A DNA stretch of 64,000 nucleotides from Gp13-AA77 sp035578005 (GCA_035578005.1 DATJYK010000162.1:9515-73514), one strand, 5' to 3'. Positions 23,847 to 33,924 are shown, counted from the stretch's first letter. Notes: generated by a model not told the origin, from the sequence alone. Made by a program: numbers and translations.

Positions 23847-26800
23847 TCAGAAATAGAACTTCAGACCAAACTGAATGATGCGGGCCTGATTCCCAGTTGA
23901 GAACACCTGTCCAAAAGTCGAGTCTGCGACGTTGCTGTCGGGAACGTTGAACCTCGGCGTATTGAAGGCGTTGAAGAACTCGGCTCGAAATTCGAGATTC
24001 TTGTTCTCAGTAATTGGGAAGAGCCTGAAGAAAGAGAGGTCGAAGTTTCGAGGCCAGTCGGCCCGGAATGCATCTCGACCGGTATTGCCGAAGGTGAACG
24101 CCGCGGGACTGGCGAAAGCGGCGGGATTGAGCCACTGATTTGGCTGCTTGTTTGCCATGAAAGCAGATTGGCCTTGAATCTGGTTGGCGCGATCGCAGCC
24201 GCCGCATCCGGTGTTGGCAATGTCACCGCTGGTGCCGATGCTGAAAGGTTGGCCGCTGGAGGTAAAGAAGAGACCGTTAAACTGCCAGTTGCCGACTACG
24301 TAGTCGAGGCTCTTGTTATTCGTGCTGAAGCGCTTGCCGGCGCCGATGGGCAGCGGATACACCCAACTGAATGACAGGATGTGGGTGAGATCGAAGCCGG
24401 CCACGCTGTAATCGTGTTGAGTGTTGTACGGGTCTTGGATCGAGCAGCCTTCGACGCCGTACCAGCCATCGCACCCTACGCTCATGTTCTTGGAGTAGGT
24501 GTAGGAGAGGATGTACGAAAGACCACTCGCCGACCTTCGGTTCCAACTGAACTGGAAGGCATTGTAATTACTGTGTCCGGTGTCGCGATCGTAGAAGGTG
24601 GGCGGGATGTATGGATATGGCTGCCGTGACGCCACCGTGGCGGCATCGCCGGGGCCCGGAGTCATGGCGACGTTGTAATAGCCTCCGAGATCCAGCCGTT
24701 CGCTGCGCGCGCCGACGTAATTGGCGCTGATCACATTGCTGGTCCCCAACTGTTTCTCCAGACCAAAATTCCACTGGTCTGAGTACGGATTCTTCTGCAA
24801 GGGGTTCATATACCACTGCACGAACCCGCTGCTCAAAAACGGACTGGGGGCGGGGGCTGACGTGCCTGGGAAGGGATCGAAGGCACTAACAGTGGGAAGC
24901 GAGTTCTTATTGAGGTTCTGGGCCAGGAGTTGCCCCAGTTGCGGCCAGGATCCTTCGGTATTCTGGGCCGTCTGCGTGATGGCTGCCCAGTTCTCAAAGA
25001 AGCGCCCGAAACCGCCCCGAAGCACCAGCGTGGGCCGCAAGCGGTAGGCTGCTCCCAGGCGGGGCTGCCAATTGTCATAACTGTTGTGAAAGATGGCGTG
25101 GTTGGACTGTGGCGTCACCACCACGTGGTCCGGCAGCGTGCCACCCGGAATGCAAGGTGCGCCGACTGTGGAGCTGCAGGCGGGAACCATCTTCTGAATG
25201 ATGTAGGTCCCGTTGTTGAAATCCACGTCGCCCGTAGTGTTGCTATTCTCTTTGTTGTTCCCATAAACGGGAATGAATGTGACGTCGTATCGCAGTCCCA
25301 GGTTAACGGTCAGCCTGTCGGTAGCCTTCCACTGGTCCTGAAAGTAAAAGCCGTCAACCCAGCCGCCATACTCGGTCTCATGGACGTTGCGGAGGCCGGC
25401 GTTATCCGGCACGTCGAGCAGAAACGAAGCCAGGCCCAAGCCGCCAGGAGAATTTCCTCCGGCGCCATAGCCAAAGCAGAAAGTGCAAGAGGTGGCGGTG
25501 GACGCGAAGCTGACGTTATTGTTCAAGTACAAAGCTTCAAAGCCGTTGCTGGCGAAGTCTGCGCCACCCTTGAACGTATGACGGCCCCGGATCAGGGAGA
25601 GGTCGCCTTTAATCTCAGTGACATTGGAAGTATGCGTATTGCTGATGCTAATGCCGCCACTCGGGAAGTTTGGAGTACCCATGCCAATACTGGGAAGCAA
25701 GGTGGTGCCGCCAATGAAAGGCGAGATAAAGTTAGGCGAGAAGCCCAACTCCGTTGCCAGCGTCGAGTTCACATTCGCATAGGTTGTGGGGTTGTTGTAC
25801 TGCATGCTGTTGCGGCCGAAAGTAAACTGCGCCACGCTGGTCCCTGAGAATGTATGGATCCAGCTCAAGGCGCCGTTGTATCCATGGAAGTACACATTGC
25901 TCAGATAGCCGGTAAATCCTCCCGACCCCGTGAACGGCTGCGTGACGCCCGTGTAGCGAATAAAGACCGTATCCCTAGCTTTCAGTTGCTGGTCAAACCG
26001 GATGCTTGCGAGATCCTGGCGAAGGATATTGGTGGTGTTGTCCAAACCATTGAATCCTGGTACCCCAACGTCGATGGGCGCCGGGTATACGGCCTGGGCG
26101 TACTTCACCAGGTTCTGATTGATAAGGTTCGCTGGAATCTGATTGTTGGGGAAGGGATCGAGAATTGAGTAGCCCGGATGAGCCGGATCGGGACGCGTGC
26201 TCAATGGGTTGTAAATCTGCTGCGGAAAATCGCTCAGATCGCCGGCGAGTTCAGCGGAAGTGGGCACGCGATACGGGCTGGAAGTGGCAGAAGAATGGTT
26301 GCGGAAGCCCTCGTAGGAAGCAAAGAAAAATGTCTTGTCACGCCCGTTGTAAACCTTCGGAATGATCACCGGACCGGAAATGGTGCCGCCGAATTGGTTT
26401 TGCTTGTAAGGGGTCACGTGCTGGGTGGGCGGCGTGAAGAAGTTTCGCGCATCCAGGGCGTTGTTGCGCAAGAATTCGAACCCGTCTCCGTGGAAGGAGT
26501 TGGTGCCGCCCTTGGTGGCCACGTTCACGACGGCGCCGAGCGCGCCGCCGAATTGTGCTTCGTCGTTGTGCGACTGGACCTTAAACTCCTGAATATCATC
26601 GATTTGGGGTGCGATGGCGTAAGTGCTTTCAAAAGAGCCCTGGTTATTGATCCCGTCCAACATGAAGAGGTTGCTGCGGTTGGTCTGGCCGTTCACAGAC
26701 GGGAAGCTGAAGGAACCGACCGGTTGGGCGGTCCACCCGCCGCTGTTCTGGGCCACGCTGATGGGGCTGACACCCGGCGTGAGGGTCAGCAACTGGGTAA

Positions 26801-27302
26801 AGTTACGGCCGTTGAGGGGCAAGTCATTCACCATGGTCTGCGTCACCACGGTGCCGAGCTCTGACGTGGAGGTCTGGACTTGGGCTGCACTCGCCTTCAC
26901 GGTGACGGTCTGCATGGAGGAGCCGACTCGCAGCGTGAAGTCGAAGGTGGTGGTCTGGTTGACGTCGAGGCTGAACTCGGCCTGGGTGACCGTCTCGAAT
27001 CCTTCCTTGCTGGCCTTCAGCGTATACCTTCCGGGCAAGACGTTCAGCATGACGTAATCCCCGGTGGCATTGGTAAGTGCCGTTTGGGTTACGTTGGTGG
27101 CCGTATTTGCGAGAGCCACGGTGGCCCCGGGAACGACAGAGCCTGTGGAATCCTTGACTGTGCCGTTAATGGATGCGGTGGACCGTTGGGCCCTAGCCGC
27201 CGGAAGCGCCAGGAACAAGCTGAAGGCAGTGAAGACAACAACGAGCAGCGAACCTTTGCCCAGAGAGCTGAGGAACGAAAACAGCCTTGCCAAGCGCTTC
27301 AT
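23847..27302 (-). CDS. TonB-dependent receptor, Oar-like
   Basis: 1151 residues from an ATG with GAGGTG six bases upstream. Signal peptide to about ARAQ, then a carboxypeptidase-regulatory domain (SINGTVKDSTGSVVPGATVALANTAT ... GDYVMLNVLPGRYTLKASKEGF). The plug region carries VNDLPLNGRNFTQLLTLTPGVSP and TKGGTNSFHGDGFEFLRNNALDARN. The barrel ends RIIQFGLKFYF, a typical outer-membrane C-terminal phenylalanine. It likely imports oligosaccharides or other bulky ligands with TonB-ExbBD energy. It diverges from an IclR regulator gene across an AT-rich 289-bp region that could hold shared control sites. Confidence 0.92.
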   Translation of the reverse strand: MKRLARLFSFLSSLGKGSLLVVVFTAFSLFLALPAARAQRSTASINGTVKDSTGSVVPGATVALANTATNVTQTALTNATGDYVMLNVLPGRYTLKASKEGFETVTQAEFSLDVNQTTTFDFTLRVGSSMQTVTVKASAAQVQTSTSELGTVVTQTMVNDLPLNGRNFTQLLTLTPGVSPISVAQNSGGWTAQPVGSFSFPSVNGQTNRSNLFMLDGINNQGSFESTYAIAPQIDDIQEFKVQSHNDEAQFGGALGAVVNVATKGGTNSFHGDGFEFLRNNALDARNFFTPPTQHVTPYKQNQFGGTISGPVIIPKVYNGRDKTFFFASYEGFRNHSSATSSPYRVPTSAELAGDLSDFPQQIYNPLSTRPDPAHPGYSILDPFPNNQIPANLINQNLVKYAQAVYPAPIDVGVPGFNGLDNTTNILRQDLASIRFDQQLKARDTVFIRYTGVTQPFTGSGGFTGYLSNVYFHGYNGALSWIHTFSGTSVAQFTFGRNSMQYNNPTTYANVNSTLATELGFSPNFISPFIGGTTLLPSIGMGTPNFPSGGISISNTHTSNVTEIKGDLSLIRGRHTFKGGADFASNGFEALYLNNNVSFASTATSCTFCFGYGAGGNSPGGLGLASFLLDVPDNAGLRNVHETEYGGWVDGFYFQDQWKATDRLTVNLGLRYDVTFIPVYGNNKENSNTTGDVDFNNGTYIIQKMVPACSSTVGAPCIPGGTLPDHVVVTPQSNHAIFHNSYDNWQPRLGAAYRLRPTLVLRGGFGRFFENWAAITQTAQNTEGSWPQLGQLLAQNLNKNSLPTVSAFDPFPGTSAPAPSPFLSSGFVQWYMNPLQKNPYSDQWNFGLEKQLGTSNVISANYVGARSERLDLGGYYNVAMTPGPGDAATVASRQPYPYIPPTFYDRDTGHSNYNAFQFSWNRRSASGLSYILSYTYSKNMSVGCDGWYGVEGCSIQDPYNTQHDYSVAGFDLTHILSFSWVYPLPIGAGKRFSTNNKSLDYVVGNWQFNGLFFTSSGQPFSIGTSGDIANTGCGGCDRANQIQGQSAFMANKQPNQWLNPAAFASPAAFTFGNTGRDAFRADWPRNFDLSFFRLFPITENKNLEFRAEFFNAFNTPRFNVPDSNVADSTFGQVFSTGNQARIIQFGLKFYF

Positions 27303-27393
27303 ATCAGCACCTCGCTAATGCCGGCGCAGCAACACCGGCTGAGTTCTGTGTGAAATATCACGCGGTTGGTTAACATGTCAAGAAAAAAATTTA

Positions 27394-27409
27394 ATATGCA
27401 AATACATAT
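27394..27409. promoter_or_regulatory. ATATG-N6-CATAT inverted repeat in receptor/iclR intergenic
   Basis: ATATG (27394-27398) and CATAT (27405-27409) lie in a strikingly AT-rich block (27375-27440) between divergent genes. A possible binding site for the adjacent IclR regulator, or simply promoter DNA. Confidence 0.35.
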
Positions 27410-27591
27410 TTCAACAGATAAAATATATGATAGATTGATTTCGTTATGGTGAAAATCGCAGGCCGCTAATTTCGCTCAGAGAAAACGGTTATCGTGATAC
27501 GCGGTCCGCCCTGTTTCAGATGTTGAATTTGTATTTCGAATGCTGAAGGATCTATGCTGATTCCCATATAACAACCGCCGGACGTACCTAA

Positions 27592-28425
27592 ATGAGGCGA
27601 TCGCGCGAATCAAAGTCGGCTCCCGTCGGCGTTTTGAGCAAGGTTCTGAAGATTTTTGATCTTTTGCAGAGCCATCCTTTCGGGCTCGATCTCAAGACCA
27701 TCAGCGCGGAAGCAGGGATCAACAAGAGCACGGCTTACCGCTTTTTGGCGCATCTCGAACGCGAAGGGTACTTGATGCGCGATGACGCGGGTTCCTACAT
27801 GCTGGGCATGAAGCTCCTTCAGTTGGGCGCCCGGGGGAATCATCGCACCATGCTGGAGCAAGCGGCGGCGCCCGTGCTGCGGGACCTCTGGAAGGCGACC
27901 GAGGAGACGATTAACCTCGGGGTGCTGGACGGCAGACAGGTGTTGTACACGGCCGTACTGGAAAGCCCGCACGCGTTCCGTCTCGTCTCTAAGATCGGAA
28001 TGCGCCGGCCGCTCTATTCGACCGCGCTCGGCAAGGCCCTGCTGGCCTTCGCGCCCGACGAGGAAAAAGCGCATCTGCTATCGTCCCTCAACTTCCAGGC
28101 GATGACGCCCTATACCCTCACCAGCCTCATGCAGCTTAAGAGCGAGCTTGAGAACGTGCGCCACCAAGGCTACGCGCTGGACAACGAGGAAAACGTGATG
28201 GGCGCGCGGTGCATCGGCGCGCCCATCTTGAACGCCCGTGGCGAAGCGGTGGCTGCGATCAGCCTCTCAGCGCCGATCACCCGCATCAGCACGGAGAAGA
28301 TCGGAATGTTCGCGGCAGCGGTGAGGGATGCAGCCGCGGAGATCGCCGCGCGCCTTGGCTTCCACCACCCCGATTCGAAGCATCGGCTAAACGAGGACTC
28401 ACCGGTTCAGACTGAGGCCGGTTGA
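27592..28425 (+). CDS. IclR-family transcriptional regulator
   Basis: 277 residues. The N-terminal winged helix is clear: VLSKVLKIFDLLQSHPFGLDLKTISAEAGINKSTAYRFLAHLEREGYLMRD (about 14-64). The C-terminal effector domain follows, with SKIGMRRPLYSTALGKALLAF and YALDNEENVMGARCIGAPIL (about 205-224). IclR proteins sense small carboxylates or sugar-derived acids and control catabolic operons. It is divergent from a TonB receptor and next to a cluster with a fucosidase and L-fuconate dehydratase, so control of fucose or glycan use is a sensible guess. The ATG at 27592 begins only 20 residues before the helix-turn-helix domain. Confidence 0.92.
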   Translation: MRRSRESKSAPVGVLSKVLKIFDLLQSHPFGLDLKTISAEAGINKSTAYRFLAHLEREGYLMRDDAGSYMLGMKLLQLGARGNHRTMLEQAAAPVLRDLWKATEETINLGVLDGRQVLYTAVLESPHAFRLVSKIGMRRPLYSTALGKALLAFAPDEEKAHLLSSLNFQAMTPYTLTSLMQLKSELENVRHQGYALDNEENVMGARCIGAPILNARGEAVAAISLSAPITRISTEKIGMFAAAVRDAAAEIAARLGFHHPDSKHRLNEDSPVQTEAG

Positions 28426-28512
28426 GGGCGGCTATGGAGGCGGACGATGAGCGCCGAAGCCATGAGTTTTTCCAAGAACGGCGGTCATAGACCGGCGCTA
28501 CAGCCCGGTGTG

Positions 28513-30291
28513 CTATGGCCCGTCTTCCTGGGCCTTTTCAATAAGCGACCGCATGAAGTCGTCCTCGGGAAATAGCTCCAGATCCTTCTTCATCGCCGCG
28601 AGCGCCTGCGGGTAGCGATGCGCCGAGATGTTGAGCACCGCCAGCGCCTTGTAAAGCCGCTCGTCGTAAGGGTCGAGCTTGATCCCCGTTTCAACCACAG
28701 TGATGGCCTCCTGCGTGCGCCCGGCATCAGCCAGCAGGCTGCCGAGGTTTTGGTAGTCTGACACCGAACTCGATCCCAACTGCACAGCCCGCGAGAAGTA
28801 CCGCACGGCGGCGTCTTTGCTCTCAGGGGTGCCTTCGCTCATGCTCCTCGATCCGAGCGCTGAGAGCACGTCAAGATTGTCCGGGTCTGTGCGCGCAAGC
28901 TGGTCCAGCAAACGGCTGTAGGCCGCGCGCAACTCGGGATGTGCTGCCAGCAGGTCGCCGTAAGCCCGAAAGACGGTGAGCGGAGGGAGCGGCTGCTTCG
29001 AACCCGGCACGGCGTTGACGTGCACGAGGTCGGGCAGGTCAGGAGTGGTCTGATGGAAGGCGGCCTCGGGGTAAGGCTCGGTTCTGTCTCGGACGATACG
29101 GTGGTCTGTCAGCACGGCGTGTGAAATCAGGGTGAGGCTTCGCCGCGGCATGTGGCAGCCGGCGCAATCGTCGGGAGGGGTGTTGCGGTTTCGAACGCGC
29201 AACGGCAACGGGCAGCTCTTCTCGGTGTGGCACGCAAGGCACCGATCGCGATAATAGGCGGCAGCGTTGACGCGCGGTTGAACGTGAGGGTCGTGACATG
29301 TGAGGCAGCTCATGCGCCCGCCGCTTGCGGTGAAGCACTTGCTGAGCTTCATCAGCGAGAAGTGTTCCAGCAGGGGCGAGGCAGGCGGTGACGCAGGCGT
29401 GAGCGGAAGGGCAAAGATGGCGACGGTGTCTTCAAGTGGGCCACCGGGCCGAAAGTCCGAATAGGTCTTGCCGGGCTGGAGCACTCGGGTGTCGCTGGCC
29501 TGATGGCAGTTCATGCAAATGTTGTCGGCAAGCCAGGCGGAGAGCTTGGCGGGATTCACGATGGACGTATCAGTCGAACCCGCAAGCGGTGCGGCTTTCG
29601 TGCGCTCCCGAACGTGCAGCTCGCCGGGCCCGTGGCAGCTTTCGCAGGCGATGGGGAGCTCACGCAACGGCGGGTCGTTATAACGGCCGTAGTCGCCCGG
29701 CGCGGGTTGGGGTTGTCCGCTGTGGCAAACGATGCAGCCTGCTGCAACCGTGCGGCTGAAACCGTAGTCGCCGAGTTCATAGCCCGGCGACAGCGCCCAG
29801 GACTTGGACTCTGTGTAGTAAGAGAGCGGCGCTTCCACGAGGTAGCCGCCCTGCCGGACGATGTAGCCCACTCCGTTCGCGCCTGAGCCGATCACGTACG
29901 CGATCTTCTGTGTGTTGCGGAAAACCTCCGTTCCGTTCGAGGCCAGCTCGTACTCGCTCTGGAAGATCTCCGAACCCTGACGAAAGGTCTCGAAGTAACG
30001 ATTGAGCTTCGAATCGTGGACGGTGACCCGGGAAGGAATCCGCGCCAGTTGATCGGGGTCCGCAGGCAGCGCCATCGAGCGGCCCATGTCTGTCTTGAGG
30101 TAGCTCTCATAAATAGGGGCGTGGCAGGTCCCACAAGCTTTGGACCCGACATAGCCAACCTTCAAAGAGATATTCCCGTAAACGACGGTCGGTGCATCCT
30201 GGCAGCCGCCAGGCGTGGCTGCACAAAAAGCCATGAACCCGACGACGAGCGGGAGGCATGTCATTCTGAGCGAAGCGAAGAACCTCAGCAT
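28513..30291 (-). CDS. Multiheme cytochrome c with TPR tail
   Basis: 592 residues from the ATG at 30291, chosen because it lies 13 bp after the upstream gene with GAGGA before it; a longer frame would overlap that gene. Seven CxxCH haem sites are visible: CGTCH, CIVCH, CESCH, CMNCH, CLTCH, CLACH, CAGCH. The last 140 residues form TPRs (LGSLLADAGRTQEAITVVETGIKLDPYDE). The start of the signal peptide (MLRFFASLRMTC) is encoded by a GAGCGAAGCGA repeat (30257-30287). Periplasmic electron transfer is the likely role; redox partner and substrate are unknown. It follows a related eight-haem gene in what appears to be an operon. Confidence 0.83.
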   Translation of the reverse strand: MLRFFASLRMTCLPLVVGFMAFCAATPGGCQDAPTVVYGNISLKVGYVGSKACGTCHAPIYESYLKTDMGRSMALPADPDQLARIPSRVTVHDSKLNRYFETFRQGSEIFQSEYELASNGTEVFRNTQKIAYVIGSGANGVGYIVRQGGYLVEAPLSYYTESKSWALSPGYELGDYGFSRTVAAGCIVCHSGQPQPAPGDYGRYNDPPLRELPIACESCHGPGELHVRERTKAAPLAGSTDTSIVNPAKLSAWLADNICMNCHQASDTRVLQPGKTYSDFRPGGPLEDTVAIFALPLTPASPPASPLLEHFSLMKLSKCFTASGGRMSCLTCHDPHVQPRVNAAAYYRDRCLACHTEKSCPLPLRVRNRNTPPDDCAGCHMPRRSLTLISHAVLTDHRIVRDRTEPYPEAAFHQTTPDLPDLVHVNAVPGSKQPLPPLTVFRAYGDLLAAHPELRAAYSRLLDQLARTDPDNLDVLSALGSRSMSEGTPESKDAAVRYFSRAVQLGSSSVSDYQNLGSLLADAGRTQEAITVVETGIKLDPYDERLYKALAVLNISAHRYPQALAAMKKDLELFPEDDFMRSLIEKAQEDGP

Positions 30292-30304
30292 TTCCTCTAC
30301 TCGA

Positions 30305-32509
30305 TCAACGACCATGCTCGGGGCCTGCGCTTTTTTCGATATTCCAGGAGGAAAGTTGGGCACTCAGCCACACGGCATCCTTCTGCGGATGGCAAAGCAG
30401 GCAGGCGTTGGGGCTCTCTTGCCGGCCGAAGCGTTGTGTCGCTGCGGCGTCCGGGATGTTATCGATGCGGTGAGTTCGAGCCTCAAACAAAAGCGCATCC
30501 ATGATGCGCGGCATATGGCACGCGACGCAGCGGCTGCCCTCCGAGGCCGCGGCGTGGTGAGTATGTCGCTGCAAGGTCTCCTGCGCGGAGTACTGTGAGT
30601 GACACTGCAAGCACATTTGATCGGGGTGATCTCGAAACTTCAGCGACGTGGGATTGACGCCGGCGTCTGCCGGGTGCGGGTCATGACAACTGCCGCAGGT
30701 GACGTTCCCCTCGGTGAAGCACTTTGACCGCAAAAGCGATTCAACGATGAACGTGGTCTCGCGGAACCGGCCGTCCTTGTAAAAGCCCTTTCGGGAAAAC
30801 TCGCTGTACGGCCGCATCGTGTAACGTTGGAAGAACTCACCGGCGGTCGAGTAGTTCAGTTCTCCGCCGCGGCCGGGTTCACGAATGGCTGATTGCATGT
30901 GGCACTGCGAGCAAATCTCCAGAAACTGGCGAGCGCTGATCTTCGAAAAGTCCACCGGCGGATCGAGGGCGCGCTTTGCATAGGGCTCCCCTTTCGACAT
31001 GGACTCGACGTGGCGCTGGGACGGCCCGTGGCACATCTCGCAGTTGATTCCGGGCTCGCGGAACTCGAGGCCGGCAGGCGCAAATCCCCCGCCCGTGACG
31101 TTCCGGAGCTGGCTCGTGTGGCACACGGCGCAATTCGCCTGGTAACTGGTCCACACGTCGAGCTTTTCCCACTGCGTAAGATCGGCGCGCGGGCTGCCGG
31201 GAGTGTCGATAATTTCCCAGAAGTTCACCCAGCGCTTCTCCCGCACATTGTACTGAATGGGGAAGACGTGGATTTCACCGTTTGGAAGACGCGTGGCGTA
31301 CGCCTGCTCCCACTTCGAGCCGATCGTGTAGTCCACCGGATAGCGATGCCAGCCGTCCGACTGACGGATCTCGAACGCGTGCCGGCCTCCGTCAACGATC
31401 ATGCGCGCGTAAGGGGTACGTTTCTCATCCGAAGTAAAGGTGAGATCTCCGTTCGCCCAGCGTGTGTGATCACCTTCGTAGAACGTGTTGTCGTGCGTAA
31501 AGTCGCCGATCACGTTTTCGGACCTATAGGGCTGAAACATCTTCGCCATGCCGGTTTGGGACCACTGCTCGTAAATATTGGCATGGCAGGGACGGCAGGC
31601 TGCGGAACCGGCATAGTGCGATGCTGATTCAGCGGGCTCTGCTGATGGCGCGGACGATGCAGCTATTTCCGGCTCGACCAAGCTGGCAACATACTGCTCA
31701 AAACTCTGGCGCTGTGAAGAACTCGCCGCGTATAGATATTTCAACTGATCCTCGGCCTTCGACCGAAGTCCTCCGTCGAGACGATAGGTTGCGGCGAATT
31801 GGGAGGCTGCTGAGGCGCGATCACCCAAGGATAAGTACGCCAGGCCGGTAAGGTAGAAAATCTCGGAATCGCTCGGGTTGAGGAAGGCGGCCTGCGACAG
31901 GTCAGCCACAGCTTGCCGAAGCAGATCGTTGCGCGCCTGGCCTGACGCGACCAACGCTTGTGACACACCCGCACGACCCAGAGCAAAGTAGCATGAGGCG
32001 CGAAGCCGCCGCTCGATGTCGGGCCAGGCCTGTTCGGAGACTGATGCCGGGTGCGCAAAGCGGTCGAGATCGTCGAGTGCGTCGCGCGCGCTCCGCTCCG
32101 CCTGCTGCGCCAGCCCGCGCTGTGCCTGAACGTTCGCAACCGAGACGAGCAAGAGCGGATTTTCCGGAAAGAGTTTCAATGAACTGGAGGCGTATTCCAA
32201 AGCTCGATCCGAATCGCCCAGGTCAATTGAAGCTTTGGCCGCGATTTCGTAACCCTCGGCCAGAACCCACGACTGCGAGTATGCCGACAGGAACGCCTCC
32301 GCCAGCTTCAGCCGCTCCCTCGCATCGGGCGTGTGGTACAAAGCCTCAAAGGCTCGACGCTCAGCAGGGTCGTCGATCTCATCGAGAATCGTCGCGGGTT
32401 TGCGATTCTGGCGTGAAACCACCGCATCAAATTCCTGAGCGGCCGCGAGAGCATTGAACAGAAGGAGCGCCGCAACCACGAAACATCTGGCGAGTCTCGT
32501 TCCCCACAC
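30305..32509 (-). CDS. TPR-multiheme cytochrome c
   Basis: 734 residues, GTG start, signal peptide (LARCFVVAALLLFNALAAAQ). The N-terminal half has TPRs (about 65-260: AKASIDLGDSDRALEYASSSLKLFPENP). The C-terminal half has eight CxxCH sites: CRPCH, CAVCH, CEMCH, CSQCH, CGSCH, CLQCH, CVACH and CLLCH. The order TPR-then-haem is the reverse of the next gene (haem-then-TPR), suggesting the two proteins may work as a pair. HYAGSAACRPCHANIYEQWSQTGMAKMF matches the repeated entry motif of this cytochrome class (also GSKACGTCHAPIYESYLKTDMGRSM downstream). The upstream fucosidase stops 12 bp before, so a shared transcript is likely. Confidence 0.83.
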   Translation of the reverse strand: MWGTRLARCFVVAALLLFNALAAAQEFDAVVSRQNRKPATILDEIDDPAERRAFEALYHTPDARERLKLAEAFLSAYSQSWVLAEGYEIAAKASIDLGDSDRALEYASSSLKLFPENPLLLVSVANVQAQRGLAQQAERSARDALDDLDRFAHPASVSEQAWPDIERRLRASCYFALGRAGVSQALVASGQARNDLLRQAVADLSQAAFLNPSDSEIFYLTGLAYLSLGDRASAASQFAATYRLDGGLRSKAEDQLKYLYAASSSQRQSFEQYVASLVEPEIAASSAPSAEPAESASHYAGSAACRPCHANIYEQWSQTGMAKMFQPYRSENVIGDFTHDNTFYEGDHTRWANGDLTFTSDEKRTPYARMIVDGGRHAFEIRQSDGWHRYPVDYTIGSKWEQAYATRLPNGEIHVFPIQYNVREKRWVNFWEIIDTPGSPRADLTQWEKLDVWTSYQANCAVCHTSQLRNVTGGGFAPAGLEFREPGINCEMCHGPSQRHVESMSKGEPYAKRALDPPVDFSKISARQFLEICSQCHMQSAIREPGRGGELNYSTAGEFFQRYTMRPYSEFSRKGFYKDGRFRETTFIVESLLRSKCFTEGNVTCGSCHDPHPADAGVNPTSLKFRDHPDQMCLQCHSQYSAQETLQRHTHHAAASEGSRCVACHMPRIMDALLFEARTHRIDNIPDAAATQRFGRQESPNACLLCHPQKDAVWLSAQLSSWNIEKSAGPEHGR

Positions 32510-32520
32510 GCTGGCCTCGG

Positions 32521-33924
32521 CTACCGCCGCAACTGAATCTGGATCACGCTATCGTCAGAATCCGGCGCGGCCGGCGGCACATTGATCGTCACTCCTGAGC
32601 TCTCCTGTTTGAATTGGAGCTTCTCGCCCGTGGCCAGCACGCTGACGGCGGCAACGTGTCCGCTGAAATCGCTCAGTTGGAGCGTTCCGGCTGAAGGCCA
32701 GTCGAACACGTGGAGATAAACGGTGTCGCCCTTGGCGGTGGTCTTGCCGAATGGCAAATCCTGCAAGGGACCATAGGTTGTGCCGTAAATGGATTCACCG
32801 TTCACCTTCAGCCACTTTCCCATGGCGCGCAGCCGTTCAACGAACTCGGGTTGAATGGTACCTTCGGGCGTCGGGCCCACATCCAGCAGAAAATTGCCAC
32901 CCTTGCTGGCCACATCGGCCAGCGTCTGAATCAGTTCCTTTGTGGACTTGTAGTGCTGATCATTCTTGTTGTAGGCCCAGGTGTCGTTAATCGTCATGCA
33001 CTCTTCCCACAGGCGAAAATGTTCCGGCGGAGGCGCCGCCTGCGAGAGGCTCGCCGGGCTTCCGTAGGTGAGCGGCACCACTTTGCCAGTGTTTGTGGGC
33101 ACTCCGTTCGGCACGCCTTTCTCGAAGGCCGAACTGCCAAAGTCAGCGGGCAATCCTAAGCGGTCGTTCACCAGAGCCTTCGGCTGGAGTTGGTGAATCA
33201 GCGGCAGCATCCGCCAAGGGTTGTATTTGTAAGGACAGTCGAGACCGTCAAACCAGATCAGCGCCACGGGTCCGTACCGGGTAACCAGCTCGTGAAGCTG
33301 GCCGCCCATGTAGTCAAGATAGTCAGCCCATTGAAGCCGTTCCGGGTCGCCGTGCCAACTATCTTTCACGAGTTTCGTGGTATCCCGAAAGTTGGGATTG
33401 TGCATGTCCGGCGGGGAATAGTAGAAGCCGATTGGCATTCCGGCGTTGTGGGCCGCCTTGGCCAGCATCGCGGTAACGTCCTTGCCGTAAGGCGTGTTCG
33501 TGATCTTGTAATCGGTCAGCGAAGAGTTAAACATGCAGAAGCCGTCGTGATGCTTGGTGGTGAACACGATGTATCGCTGTCCCGCTTCCTGCGCAAGCCT
33601 GACCCAGGCCGCGGGATCAAATTGGGTGGGGTTGAATCGCTTGTACAGGTTGACGTATTCGTCTTGGCTGATACCACCGGGTAGGGGCCGCATGATGGCC
33701 CACGAGGCCTCGACACTTGCCAGCGAGTACGGCCCCCAGTGGATGAACATCCCGAACTTGGCGTCTCGAAACCACTTCGTGCGCTGGGCCTCGGCGCGTT
33801 CATTCCTGGTGCTTGAGGTTTGGGCGGATTTCGCAAGCCGCACACCCGTAGTGGCGATCAACAAGAGCGTGGTAACAGCGAGTGCGACCCCAAACCGGTC
33901 TCGCGAGCGACGACGATCCTTCAT
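32521..33924 (-). CDS. Alpha-L-fucosidase, GH29
   Basis: 467 residues from the ATG at 33924, which has GGGAAGGA upstream. A membrane-type signal (FGVALAVTTLLLIATTGV) is followed by the GH29 barrel: DAKFGMFIHWGPYSLASVEASW, FTTKHHDGFCMF, GPVALIWFDGLDC with nucleophile D226, and GGNFLLDVGPTPEGTI. It releases alpha-L-fucose from glycans. The arrangement with L-fuconate dehydratase upstream (107 bp away) supports a fucose pathway role. It is clearly a different subtype from the 18939-20297 enzyme: the signal, the spacing around WGP/WGL and the C-terminal domain differ. Confidence 0.92.
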   Translation of the reverse strand: MKDRRRSRDRFGVALAVTTLLLIATTGVRLAKSAQTSSTRNERAEAQRTKWFRDAKFGMFIHWGPYSLASVEASWAIMRPLPGGISQDEYVNLYKRFNPTQFDPAAWVRLAQEAGQRYIVFTTKHHDGFCMFNSSLTDYKITNTPYGKDVTAMLAKAAHNAGMPIGFYYSPPDMHNPNFRDTTKLVKDSWHGDPERLQWADYLDYMGGQLHELVTRYGPVALIWFDGLDCPYKYNPWRMLPLIHQLQPKALVNDRLGLPADFGSSAFEKGVPNGVPTNTGKVVPLTYGSPASLSQAAPPPEHFRLWEECMTINDTWAYNKNDQHYKSTKELIQTLADVASKGGNFLLDVGPTPEGTIQPEFVERLRAMGKWLKVNGESIYGTTYGPLQDLPFGKTTAKGDTVYLHVFDWPSAGTLQLSDFSGHVAAVSVLATGEKLQFKQESSGVTINVPPAAPDSDDSVIQIQLRR

